From an uncultured Campylobacter sp. (GTDB lineage Bacteria > Campylobacterota > Campylobacteria > Campylobacterales > Campylobacteraceae): DNA of 29,941 bases. Under the pieces are notes generated by a model that saw only the letters and a list, made by a program, of their open reading frames with translations, did not search any database and was not told the origin of the DNA. The translations under genes and the position numbers were made by a program. The stretch spans positions 1 to 29,941 of the forward strand of contig NZ_CALKTQ010000158.1 in the NCBI RefSeq assembly GCF_937997465.1, read 5' to 3'. This document shows, one piece after another, positions 17,115 to 24,505 of the stretch. The first letter of the stretch is position 1. Each line of letters starts with the position of its first letter.

Positions 17115-17144
17115 ATTATATCCAAATTAGGACTAGAAGATGTC
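17115..17144 (-). promoter_or_regulatory. Promoter of the WYL regulator with a degenerate operator
   Basis: On the minus strand: GACA (17144-17141), seven bases, GTCC (17133-17130), nine bases, TATAAT (17120-17115), then the AGGAGG ribosome binding site and the ATG at 17095. The half-sites are the same as in the other promoters but the spacing differs (canonical distance between GACA and GTCC is six or seven, and from GTCC to the -10 eleven). It may be a weaker autoregulatory site. Confidence 0.5.
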
Positions 17145-17148
17145 TTTT

Positions 17149-17967
17149 CTAGCATAATATCTGCCTAAGACCATCTAGCGCGCCACATTTTAGACTTATG
17201 CCGATATACTCTGAGATATAGTTATCTCGTGGGTTTATGCGGATAAGCGTTGCTTTTTTGGATCGTTTGACAAATTTCTCACCAAAATTTCTAATTGTTG
17301 GCACCGCAAGCCCAGCGCCTAGCTCTATGATCACAAAGCGGCTATCTTTGTTTTGCTCTAGCCATGCTTCATATCTTTTATATTGCTCGTTTATGCGCCT
17401 TGTATTTACCATCCAGTCGTAAAACATAACGATATTTGGGCGGCTCACGCAGCCACACTCTGGGCAAACTGGCATATCTAAAGCGATAAATTTCTCTTCA
17501 TCTACTCTTATATCGCTACAAGTTTGCCATATAGCGCCATCACGCTTGTGGATGCACTGAGAGTAGTGGATCGAGCCATGGCACTCGTAAATTTTCTCTT
17601 CGTTAAAGCCAGCCTTGGCAAAGTGTCCATCGACATTTGAAGTATAGACGAAGTAGTTTTCGTTTTTACTTTTTACAAGATCTAAAAGCAGCCTAAAGCC
17701 CTCGTGAGGCTCTGTATTTTTGTATAAATTTAGCCTGTGACCATAAAATGCCCATGCTAGCTTTGGATCATCTAAAAACCACTGCGGATTTGCCATATCT
17801 TCAAAGCTTAAATTTTTATCCCTTAAAAGTGGATACGCCCTCCAAAACCCCACATCTCCCCTAAAATCAGGCAATCCACTATCCACACCCATGCCAGCAC
17901 CTGCTGTGATGATGACCGCATCGGCCTCTGCGATGATCTTTTTGATCCTATCTATCTTCTCTTGCAT
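17149..17967 (-). CDS. SIR2 family NAD-dependent protein deacylase
   Basis: Sirtuin of 272 residues, full length for a bacterial deacylase. Seen: the NAD-binding GAGMGVDSGLPDFRG (23-37), SNVDGH (110-115), catalytic His130 in ECHGSIH, and zinc-site cysteines including Cys168 and Cys171 (CPEC). It consumes NAD to remove acyl groups from lysines, or acts on NAD more broadly, as Sir2 domains in defence systems do; sequence alone does not decide. The start has AAAGGATC before the ATG. It is the first gene of the minus-strand operon with the WYL regulator, Fic protein and metallophosphoesterase, transcribed from a bidirectional operator-type promoter shared with the HNH gene. Confidence 0.9.
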   Translation of the reverse strand: MQEKIDRIKKIIAEADAVIITAGAGMGVDSGLPDFRGDVGFWRAYPLLRDKNLSFEDMANPQWFLDDPKLAWAFYGHRLNLYKNTEPHEGFRLLLDLVKSKNENYFVYTSNVDGHFAKAGFNEEKIYECHGSIHYSQCIHKRDGAIWQTCSDIRVDEEKFIALDMPVCPECGCVSRPNIVMFYDWMVNTRRINEQYKRYEAWLEQNKDSRFVIIELGAGLAVPTIRNFGEKFVKRSKKATLIRINPRDNYISEYIGISLKCGALDGLRQILC

Positions 17968-17994
17968 TTTGATCCTTTTAAAGAAATTTGGATA

Positions 17995-18045
17995 ATTGTA
18001 ATGAACTGATCAGACATTTTTGTGTCCGCTCTCTTTTGGTAAAAT
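17995..18045. promoter_or_regulatory. Bidirectional promoter with shared operator (site 4)
   Basis: GACA (18013-18016), six bases, TGTCC (18023-18027). On the plus strand TAAAAT (18040-18045) follows after 12 bases, before the HNH gene at 18073. On the minus strand the same repeat reads GACA-N6-TGTCT, and TACAAT (18000-17995) follows after exactly 11 bases, before the sirtuin operon starting at 17967. One operator can thus govern both directions. Confidence 0.75.
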
Positions 18046-18072
18046 AGTGAAAATTTTATAGGAGAGTAAAAT

Positions 18073-18882
18073 ATGATAGAGAAATTAACGCTTAGAACAA
18101 GAGCATATATTTTAACAGACAAGAGATTTGAGAATTTTGTATCTAATTCTGATGACTGGTTTTATGCTGAAAAAGACGATGAAAAGGTGATTGTAAAAAG
18201 TATTTCAAAAAGAGCTGACAAGAAATATAGGCTTTTACTAAAAAAAGAAATATTGGAAAAAGTTAAAAATAATGTCAATGTAATTATTGGATGCATTGAT
18301 GATAATAAATTTTATAGGCTTGAGCTTGAGATAAAAAATTTTGATGCTGATATAGAGGTGCTTTTTAATGATAAATTTGAAATTTGTAAAAATGGGGATA
18401 TTGTAAAAGTAACACAAAAAGATATGATTGACTTAAATATTGAATCATTTACTGATTATGCCAACAACGATAGAAGAATAAATAGCCTAGCTACTGCGGA
18501 TAGAATAGAAGGTTTTGGTGGAAGAGATGAATTTTTAAATTGGTATAACAATCAAGAGAAAAAATGCTGCTACTGCGGCGTTAAAGAAGCAGACCTAAAA
18601 AAATATTTTCATAGTAAAAACACACAATATGAAGAAGCAAGACCAAGAGGAAAATTTTTAGAAATTGAACGAGTGATAACAGCGCCAGAAAGTGAAAATA
18701 AATATTCAAAAGAGAATTGTCGTTTGGCTTGTTATATTTGTAATAATGCAAAAAGCGATTTTTTGTCGGCTGAGAGTTTTGAGCCTATTGCCAGAGGTAT
18801 AAACAAATTTTGGAATAACTATCTAAACAAAAATGTAGAATTTCCAGAAGATTTTGAATATTGGAGCAAAAACAAAAACTAG
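18073..18882 (+). CDS. HNH endonuclease-like protein with zinc-ribbon cysteines
   Basis: Protein of 269 residues. The first 150 are unassigned. The C-terminal part has a treble-clef HNH look: paired cysteines C165-x2-C168 and C220-x2-C223, LEIER (196-200), ENCRLACYICNNAKSD (214-229) and a following FW motif. In classical HNH enzymes the second motif ends in D-H; here it is E-R, as I recall for a subgroup of such proteins, so catalysis is uncertain. The ribosome binding site is TAGGAGAG before the ATG. It has its own operator-type promoter, shared in the other direction with the sirtuin operon, and ends against the convergent agmatine deiminase-like gene with a hairpin between. Confidence 0.8.
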   Translation: MIEKLTLRTRAYILTDKRFENFVSNSDDWFYAEKDDEKVIVKSISKRADKKYRLLLKKEILEKVKNNVNVIIGCIDDNKFYRLELEIKNFDADIEVLFNDKFEICKNGDIVKVTQKDMIDLNIESFTDYANNDRRINSLATADRIEGFGGRDEFLNWYNNQEKKCCYCGVKEADLKKYFHSKNTQYEEARPRGKFLEIERVITAPESENKYSKENCRLACYICNNAKSDFLSAESFEPIARGINKFWNNYLNKNVEFPEDFEYWSKNKN

Positions 18883-18889
18883 CAAACAA

Positions 18890-18907
18890 GGCGGTAACTC
18901 TACCGCC
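18890..18907 (-). terminator. Hairpin terminator between convergent genes
   Basis: GGCGGTA (18890-18896), loop ACTC, TACCGCC (18901-18907): a perfect 7-bp GC-rich stem that includes the stop codon of the minus-strand gene. On the minus strand it is followed by a T-rich stretch, so it mainly suits termination of the agmatine deiminase-like gene. Confidence 0.65.
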
Positions 18908-19697
18908 CAAATTTCTCTGCCGTTATGCAGTGTAGCGCTCCGCCAAGCTCTATGATCTCGCTTAAATTTATCGTCTCTACCTTATAGCCACTATAAATTT
19001 TCTTAATCTGCTCCAACGCAATATCGTCATCGTCTATGCCATATATTGGAACTATTAAAATATCCTTAATTTTAATAAAATTTAAGTAAGCGCCCCAGTC
19101 TCTCTTTTTAGTGAAAAATCCATCTTTATACTTCATAAATTTCACATCCAAATCACTCTTTTTAAGGGCTTTTATAAGCCTATCATTAAAGCTTTTGCTC
19201 TCGTTTGAAAAGTCATTTATCAGCACGCTATCTTCATCTATCCACCTAACCATGGCGTCGCTGTGTCCTAGCATATCGTAAGGCTGTCTTGGTATGATGA
19301 TGAGCTCATTTAGCGCACATTTTTGCTTTATAATTTCAGCTATCTCGGTTTTTGTCTTCAGTGGATTTTCTCTAAAAATTTTATCAGTCATGATGGCTTT
19401 AGCTCCAAACCTTACGAAATTTCCGCCGTCTAGGACTAAATTTATATGCTCTTTTGATGGCTGGATCTTTGTTCTTAGATGGCTATATTTTTCATCTTTT
19501 AGGTAGTCTGGATCGTAGTCGTAAGAGACAAGGCGCCAATCATCAAGCAAAATCGGCATAAAGTCTCTCATCCAAATGTCTTTAGTCTCTAAAAACTCGT
19601 ATTTAACCCCGTGTTTGTCAAATATCTGACACAAGCTTTTGGCTGTTTTGGTGTGGTGCTTTGCCAAAAGCGCGGAAAGTAGGATGGTTGGCTGCAT
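18900..19697 (-). CDS. Agmatine deiminase / peptidylarginine deiminase family protein
   Basis: Guanidine-group hydrolase of 265 residues. Signature motifs: DIWMRDFMPI (40-49), DGGNF (90-94), GHSDAMVR (144-151) and GGALHCITAE (252-261) with the catalytic Cys257. The family converts agmatine to N-carbamoylputrescine, feeding polyamine synthesis, or deiminates arginine in proteins. At 265 residues it is shorter than typical agmatine deiminases (about 330-370), with the N-terminal part reduced. The start has GGAG five bases upstream. It appears monocistronic, ending in a hairpin, and starts next to the operator at 19749, so a metabolic gene seems to share the regulatory module of the nuclease genes. 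Confidence 0.85.
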   Translation of the reverse strand: MQPTILLSALLAKHHTKTAKSLCQIFDKHGVKYEFLETKDIWMRDFMPILLDDWRLVSYDYDPDYLKDEKYSHLRTKIQPSKEHINLVLDGGNFVRFGAKAIMTDKIFRENPLKTKTEIAEIIKQKCALNELIIIPRQPYDMLGHSDAMVRWIDEDSVLINDFSNESKSFNDRLIKALKKSDLDVKFMKYKDGFFTKKRDWGAYLNFIKIKDILIVPIYGIDDDDIALEQIKKIYSGYKVETINLSEIIELGGALHCITAEKFGR

Positions 19698-19728
19698 ATT
19701 TGCTCCTAAATTTGATAGTTTTTGTGAA

Positions 19729-19779
19729 ATTTTACTAATAAATTTCTAGACATTTTTTGTCCATTCTAGTTGCTATAAT
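19729..19779. promoter_or_regulatory. Promoter with GACA/TGTCC operator (site 5), possibly bidirectional
   Basis: GACA (19749-19752), five T, TGTCC (19758-19762), eleven bases, TATAAT (19774-19779), before the gene at 19832. On the minus strand a TAAAAT (19734-19729) follows the repeat after 13 bases, and may serve the agmatine deiminase-like gene; this direction deviates from the 11-base rule and is weaker. Confidence 0.7.
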
Positions 19780-19831
19780 TTCACAGATCGCAAAAAATGT
19801 ATCGGCGATAAAAATCAAAAAAGGATAATCA

Positions 19832-20419
19832 ATGATCTACGAGCAACTTAAAATTCTCACACAAAACAGCGATAAAAAGGCGCTCTCAAAAGCACTTGGC
19901 TATGTTAGAGAGCAAAATTTCACAAGAGCACTTGCAAATTTAGAGGCAGCAAAGAGCCTTGATGAGTTCATCACAAAGGGGCACTTTGACTGGGCGCATA
20001 GCTCAGAAACGCTCATCCTAGCTCTTAGCAAGCACTTTGCCCTTGACATAGACGCTGAGCTTAGCGAGGTGCAAAAACTCTACAACGAGCGAGTGAAATT
20101 TAGAGGCTCATATATCTATATAGATACGGATTTTAGGCGCAAGGGCGAGCCTATATTTGCCCTTGCTATGGCGCAGCATCTAAGATATATCAGCCTAACG
20201 CCATTTTTAGATGAGCTTTGTTTTAAAGCATTGCACGAGCAGCTAAAAGTCATCTCAAAGATTACCAAAAACTACTATCAAAAAACGAAAACTCTGCCTA
20301 TGTTTGGAGCTATAACTGGCTTTAAGCTCTATTTTCTAGGCAAAAATTACTCGATTGATACGGATGGAAATTTTACAGATAAAGAGATCGCTGAACAAGT
20401 TGCGACGATTAAATTTTAG
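19832..20419 (+). CDS. Hypothetical protein (195 aa)
   Basis: Protein of 195 residues with no recognised family. The first third is helical with a TPR-like pattern (NFTRALANLEAAKSLDEF); the middle has a conserved-looking RGSYIYIDTDFRRKGEP. There is no signal peptide or membrane segment. The ribosome binding site AAAGGATAATCA precedes the ATG. It is the first gene of what looks like a four-gene plus-strand operon (19832-23481), with a 14-base gap to the next gene, driven by the operator-type promoter at 19749-19779. Confidence 0.75.
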   Translation: MIYEQLKILTQNSDKKALSKALGYVREQNFTRALANLEAAKSLDEFITKGHFDWAHSSETLILALSKHFALDIDAELSEVQKLYNERVKFRGSYIYIDTDFRRKGEPIFALAMAQHLRYISLTPFLDELCFKALHEQLKVISKITKNYYQKTKTLPMFGAITGFKLYFLGKNYSIDTDGNFTDKEIAEQVATIKF

Positions 20420-20433
20420 ATAAAGGAGAGGTT

Positions 20434-21477
20434 ATGAATTTATCAGGACGCTATGAGCGCATTCACAAATGTTGCAGATGTTGCAGGATTTACTATGCGG
20501 ATTATATTATAGACGAAAATGTGATGCTGGAAAATTTAGCTAAAAACTTAAGCCAAGATGAGCTTGACTGGCTTTTGCAAAACCACACAGAGCTTTGCCT
20601 GAGGGTAAATCACCATCTTTTTGAGTACGACGATCTGGCTCGTTCAGTATTTTTTAAAAGCAAAAAGAGGGGCCTTGCGGTAAAAATTTACAAGATCGCA
20701 CAAAGCTTTTGTAAAAGTGGCATGGACTACTCTTTTTTGGCGATAGCAATATACAAAAGCTTAAGAGCTAAAAAGTGGTGCAAGGAGCTTTTGGCTATGG
20801 CAGAAAACAACATAAAAGACGGGCTTTGCCTTATAAATATGCTAAATTTTATAGAGATCAAAGTCTTGTATGGGAAAAAGGCTGAAAATTTCTTGCAAAA
20901 CGCACTAACGACGACAGATTTTAAGGCGGATTTTTATCTCGATATGGCGCTGGAGCTAAAACAAATAGGTGGCTTTGATGAGTTTACCTATAAATTTTAT
21001 AAAAAGTGCATAGAGAAAGACAAACATGACTTCTATCTAAGTTATGCTCACGTTTTTATAAAAGACAGAGGCGAGCTAAAAGTACTCGGTATAAAACCAA
21101 AACAAAAAGAGCCAAAAAAGGTCGTGGCCTCAAAAGAGCATAAAAGTAAAGACGAATATTTAAGCGAGCTAAGAGATACGAGCGACTTTTATAAATTCTA
21201 CGATGTTTTAGATGATATGGCGGAAGAATTTGGCAAGCAAAGATGGATATTAGAGCTTTATAAAGACGGCGAAATTTATGCCAAAACCGCGGCCGATTAT
21301 GCTTATGTGGCAAGTAGCGTTATGATGGATTTTAAAGATAAAATTTATGCAAAAGAATTTTTAGATAAAGCCGTGAAACTCTTGCCAGATCCTAGAGAGA
21401 CGTTTTTTGTGCTTGATATCTTAAAAGAACTTGGCGAAAGGGTGGGCGATCGAGATAGTAAAAAAGGGTATAATTGA
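20434..21477 (+). CDS. Hypothetical helical-repeat (TPR-like) protein with N-terminal CCRCC
   Basis: Protein of 347 residues, not assigned to a family. It has a cysteine cluster CCRCC near the N-terminus (13-17), encoded by a tandem nine-base duplication (20470-20487). The rest is predicted to be alpha-helical with pairs of antiparallel helices typical of TPR-like repeats (for example DKIYAKEFLDKAVKLLPDP near the C-terminus), with a charged lysine-rich linker (KPKQKEPKKVVASKEHKSKDEY). It probably serves as a protein-interaction scaffold. The ribosome binding site is AAAGGAGAGG. It is 14 bases after the preceding gene and 31 before the next, so it is in the same operon as the PD-(D/E)XK protein downstream. 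Confidence 0.75.
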   Translation: MNLSGRYERIHKCCRCCRIYYADYIIDENVMLENLAKNLSQDELDWLLQNHTELCLRVNHHLFEYDDLARSVFFKSKKRGLAVKIYKIAQSFCKSGMDYSFLAIAIYKSLRAKKWCKELLAMAENNIKDGLCLINMLNFIEIKVLYGKKAENFLQNALTTTDFKADFYLDMALELKQIGGFDEFTYKFYKKCIEKDKHDFYLSYAHVFIKDRGELKVLGIKPKQKEPKKVVASKEHKSKDEYLSELRDTSDFYKFYDVLDDMAEEFGKQRWILELYKDGEIYAKTAADYAYVASSVMMDFKDKIYAKEFLDKAVKLLPDPRETFFVLDILKELGERVGDRDSKKGYN

Positions 21478-21508
21478 CATGCTGTAAATTAAATTTAAAG
21501 GAGATGTG

Positions 21509-22834
21509 GTGAATGATTTTTGTGATAGAGATAAAGTGAATGATTTTTTTAATGGCATGGATAAGTATGTACAAAAAGAGATAGAAAATAGCCGTAGAAA
21601 TGAATCTGATAGATCAGACTACAATATCTTTTTGGCGCTTCATAAAAATAGTGATGAAGTTAAACATACAAGATTTATTCATTCATTATTGGATCCGAAT
21701 GGTTACCACTATTTGGGCAATGAGTTTTTACGTAAATTTTTAGAAGCTTGCGACATTGATGATTTTGATATTAGCAGTGTTGAAGTGAATATGGAGGAGG
21801 GAAATAAAGAATATGGGTATATGGACCTTTGTATAAAAAATGGTAAAAAATGCATAATTGTTGAAAATAAAATTTATGCAAGAGATCAAAATAGCCAAAT
21901 GGAAAGGTATATAGGTTATGTTTGCAATAAATATAAATATGAACTTAAAGATATTCTCTTTGTATATCTTTCTTTAGATAGAGAGAGCGTATCAGATAAT
22001 AGCAAGGGTGATTATAAAAATAATGCTATAAAATATATTTATTATTCAAAAGAGATAATAAATTGGCTTAAAAATTGTCTTAAATCAAAAATCACAGCTA
22101 GCCTTAAGTTTTCTATAGAGAGGTATATCGATGTTATAAATTCGATTTATGGCAAGCATACATACGTAAAAGATGAAGCAAGTTACAGATATATAGAAAA
22201 ACACTATGATAAAGCTGTAGAAATTTACAAAAACCATAACAACTTGGATGATTCTTTAATAAAAGAACGTATAAGTACGATAGAAGCTACTACAAATAGG
22301 ATTATAGATGGCTTTATGAATTATCTATCAAGCGAATTTAAAAAGTTTAGAAGAGATGATTTGGTTGCTATTAGTAATATAAATAGCAAATATCGCAAAA
22401 ACAATACTTGGCTTGAAATATATGACGAGGCTTGGTGTGACGACAAGAACCCGCAGGATGAGAAATTTATACTATTTACAGTTTTTAACATAGATAATCA
22501 ACTCTTTGTTGGAATAGATACGCATAAAAATATGTACAGAAAAGGACTTAAATGGCAAGAAATTTGGTCAATCATTAATCCGAAGGATGTGTCTTATGGC
22601 AAAAAGAATTTCTTATTATATGAAAAGCTAGAAATTAATAAAAATGTAATTTTATATGTCAAAGAAGATTTTGCAAAGGCTATACTAAAAAAAGAAATAT
22701 CGGCTAGCGAGTTATCTAAGAGCATAAAGAAGTTTGTTGATAAACACAAAGATACAATAATTAAGATAAACAATAATAAAAAAGATAAATTTTGGAAAAT
22801 GGTAAAGGAGAGGCTCGAAAAGGTAAACCGCTAA
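21509..22834 (+). CDS. PD-(D/E)XK nuclease superfamily protein (PDDEXK_4-like), copy 2
   Basis: Protein of 441 residues paralogous to the one at 13330-14538. Shared segments: SDYNIFLALHKNSDEV, HTRFIHSLLD, and the likely active site with Asp106 (YGYMDLCI) and IIVENK (Glu119, Lys121), then ARDQNSQMERYI. The C-terminal half is divergent and lysine-rich. The start is one of two tandem GTG codons (21506, 21509); I chose 21509 because it gives a normal five-base spacing from AAAGGAG. A TATAAT (21469-21474) lies at the end of the preceding gene and could be an internal promoter, but it has no operator repeat. The gene lies between two helical-repeat protein genes in one operon. Confidence 0.8.
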   Translation: MNDFCDRDKVNDFFNGMDKYVQKEIENSRRNESDRSDYNIFLALHKNSDEVKHTRFIHSLLDPNGYHYLGNEFLRKFLEACDIDDFDISSVEVNMEEGNKEYGYMDLCIKNGKKCIIVENKIYARDQNSQMERYIGYVCNKYKYELKDILFVYLSLDRESVSDNSKGDYKNNAIKYIYYSKEIINWLKNCLKSKITASLKFSIERYIDVINSIYGKHTYVKDEASYRYIEKHYDKAVEIYKNHNNLDDSLIKERISTIEATTNRIIDGFMNYLSSEFKKFRRDDLVAISNINSKYRKNNTWLEIYDEAWCDDKNPQDEKFILFTVFNIDNQLFVGIDTHKNMYRKGLKWQEIWSIINPKDVSYGKKNFLLYEKLEINKNVILYVKEDFAKAILKKEISASELSKSIKKFVDKHKDTIIKINNNKKDKFWKMVKERLEKVNR

Positions 22835-22863
22835 AAGACACTAAAAATAAAAATGGAGCAAAC

Positions 22864-23481
22864 ATGAAAAGATTCTGGGGTCTTAGGCCATATATGGAGA
22901 TTAGCGATTTTATATCGTCTGTAAAGCCAAAACAACTGCTTTCTAGCGAATTTAACGATATCTTGTCAAAATGTGAGGATTTTAGAGAGTATTTATATTT
23001 GGCAAGACTAGCTTACGATGAGCTTGAAGATGGCGAAGATAGGCAAAAGATAATAAAAACGATCCTAAAAAGGGCGCTACAAGTATGCCAAGGTCCTTGG
23101 GGCTATTTTCATGTAGCTAGAAGTGTCTATGAAAATTTAAACGATAAAAAGCTTTCTAAAAAGATCATCGTAAAACAGATAAAAAGATTTAATATAAGTG
23201 ATTATTTCTTGCTTTGCAAACAAAATATACTTAGTAAAAAGCAGATTAAAACAGCTATAAAAAGCGCTTTAAAATCGGGTATGAATAGACAAAGATTTTT
23301 AAATTTCTTAGATTTCTTAAGTAGGATAAAAAGGTACAAATCGGTATGCAAAAAATTTTATAAAAAGGCTGAAAATTTAACCGAGGGCAAAGATGCATAC
23401 GACGAAGAGTGCTTGAAAGTAGAAGAAAGGGCGCAGCAAAGACTGGAGCAAATACGCAATAAAAACACTAAAACTAAATAG
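22864..23481 (+). CDS. Hypothetical helical-repeat protein (205 aa)
   Basis: Protein of 205 residues from the ATG at 22864 (MKRFWGLRP), which has GGAG seven bases upstream. A longer reading from 22792 would overlap the preceding gene and has no ribosome binding site. Nearly all helical and strongly basic (many Lys/Arg), with a TPR/HEAT-like pattern resembling that of the 347-residue protein upstream (AYDELEDGEDRQKIIKTILKR). It may bind nucleic acid or a partner protein; nothing in the sequence decides. Last gene of the operon begun at 19832. Confidence 0.7.
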   Translation: MKRFWGLRPYMEISDFISSVKPKQLLSSEFNDILSKCEDFREYLYLARLAYDELEDGEDRQKIIKTILKRALQVCQGPWGYFHVARSVYENLNDKKLSKKIIVKQIKRFNISDYFLLCKQNILSKKQIKTAIKSALKSGMNRQRFLNFLDFLSRIKRYKSVCKKFYKKAENLTEGKDAYDEECLKVEERAQQRLEQIRNKNTKTK

Positions 23482-23510
23482 CAAATTTAAGATGTAAATA
23501 CATAAATTTA

Positions 23511-23541
23511 GACACAACCTGTCCGTTTTTGCCATTATAAT
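23511..23541 (+). promoter_or_regulatory. Promoter with GACA/TGTCC operator (site 6)
   Basis: GACA (23511-23514), five bases (CAACC), TGTCC (23520-23524), eleven bases, TATAAT (23536-23541), 24 bases before the ATG at 23566. The centre sequence differs from the A/T-rich centres of the other sites while the half-sites and spacing are kept, which argues that these are what is recognised. Confidence 0.75.
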
Positions 23542-23565
23542 TTTCTCAAAATTTAAAGGACAAAA

Positions 23566-24462
23566 ATGAGACAATTTACAAAGGAGCAAAGGCGAAAGCT
23601 AAATAGCATAAACGAAAGGCTCTATGACCTTGAGCGCCGTGTCGTGCCACGTGCAAAGCAGATAAATATGTCGGTAAAAGATGTAAAAGAGGCATGTGAT
23701 CATTTTTGTGAGCTATTGCTCTATTTTTACTCAAAGGATGAACTTCTTATGCGATATAGGCAGTTCATGGATCACATAGATGACTACTTTTATACGGAAA
23801 ATCAAAACGAATTTAGAAACTGGCCCACACATGAGATGTCTGGCGAGTGGCACTGCTGGTTTTACCACTGCTTATATGACCATACGGATCTTAGCTGGGA
23901 TGAAATTTTAACTATCGACAGGATGGAGGGCAAGCTTCGCTCATACTACGACTATACGCCTATAGATCTTTGCCTAAAAAAGCTAGAGTGCAGCGAGAAA
24001 GAAGAGTATATCTCTGATGCCAACAAAGATCAGTGGGAGCAGATAGAGAAAATAAATAAAGCGCTAGCTAGCTATCAAGATGTCCTAATAAGAGATGCTA
24101 AGATACTTGAAAACAGGCTAAAAGCAAGGGTTGAGGGTGGATTTATCGAAGACTATGCTATGGAATTTCGTTTGGTCTTTTATTTGCGAGAAGACGATCC
24201 AGATTATGATGAAAATGACGACAATTTCTTAGTCATCATCAATGAGCCTATCGTTCCTAGCGAAATGAGCAAGCAAAAGAGCCGCTGGACACAAAACTGT
24301 AATGAATATTTTGGTAGCTCTGTCTATTTTGATAGTAAGGCATATTTTTGCTATCTATTTGCAGCTTTTATAAACAACACGCATATCTGCAAGATCAAAG
24401 ACATACTGCGCATAGGCTCTGTTGATATGACACTTTGCTGGGATGAATACTATGAAATTTAA
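23566..24462 (+). CDS. Hypothetical protein (298 aa)
   Basis: Protein of 298 residues; I do not recognise its family. The N-terminus is basic and helical (QFTKEQRRKLNSINERLYDLERR); the middle has an aromatic/His-rich stretch GEWHCWFYHCLYDHTDLSW (113-131), and the C-terminal third is acidic with a mixed beta pattern (EDDPDYDENDDNFLVIIN). No signal peptide or membrane segment. The ribosome binding site AAAGGACA precedes the ATG. It starts a transcription unit with the DUF2130 protein 43 bases downstream, under the operator-type promoter at 23511-23541. Confidence 0.7.
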   Translation: MRQFTKEQRRKLNSINERLYDLERRVVPRAKQINMSVKDVKEACDHFCELLLYFYSKDELLMRYRQFMDHIDDYFYTENQNEFRNWPTHEMSGEWHCWFYHCLYDHTDLSWDEILTIDRMEGKLRSYYDYTPIDLCLKKLECSEKEEYISDANKDQWEQIEKINKALASYQDVLIRDAKILENRLKARVEGGFIEDYAMEFRLVFYLREDDPDYDENDDNFLVIINEPIVPSEMSKQKSRWTQNCNEYFGSSVYFDSKAYFCYLFAAFINNTHICKIKDILRIGSVDMTLCWDEYYEI

Positions 24463-24505
24463 AGAAAAAATAGCATAAGATAAAGATAAAAAATGGAGGT
24501 GAAAA

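Noticed and set aside
17095..17155. The ATG at 17155 as start of the WYL regulator
   Set aside because: The AGGAGG and the TATAAT lie inside that extension, pointing to the start at 17095.
19791..19800. CAAAAAATGT, similar to the centre of operator site 2, as a second operator before 19832
   Set aside because: The outer GACA and TGTCC bases are missing and no -10 box follows at 11 bases.
21469..21474. TATAAT just before the PD-(D/E)XK copy 2 gene as another member of the operator-promoter set
   Set aside because: No GACA/TGTCC repeat lies upstream at the expected distance. It may still be an internal promoter.
22792..22863. N-terminal extension of the 205-residue protein from 22792
   Set aside because: It overlaps the preceding gene, is of low complexity, and the ATG at 22864 has its own ribosome binding site.
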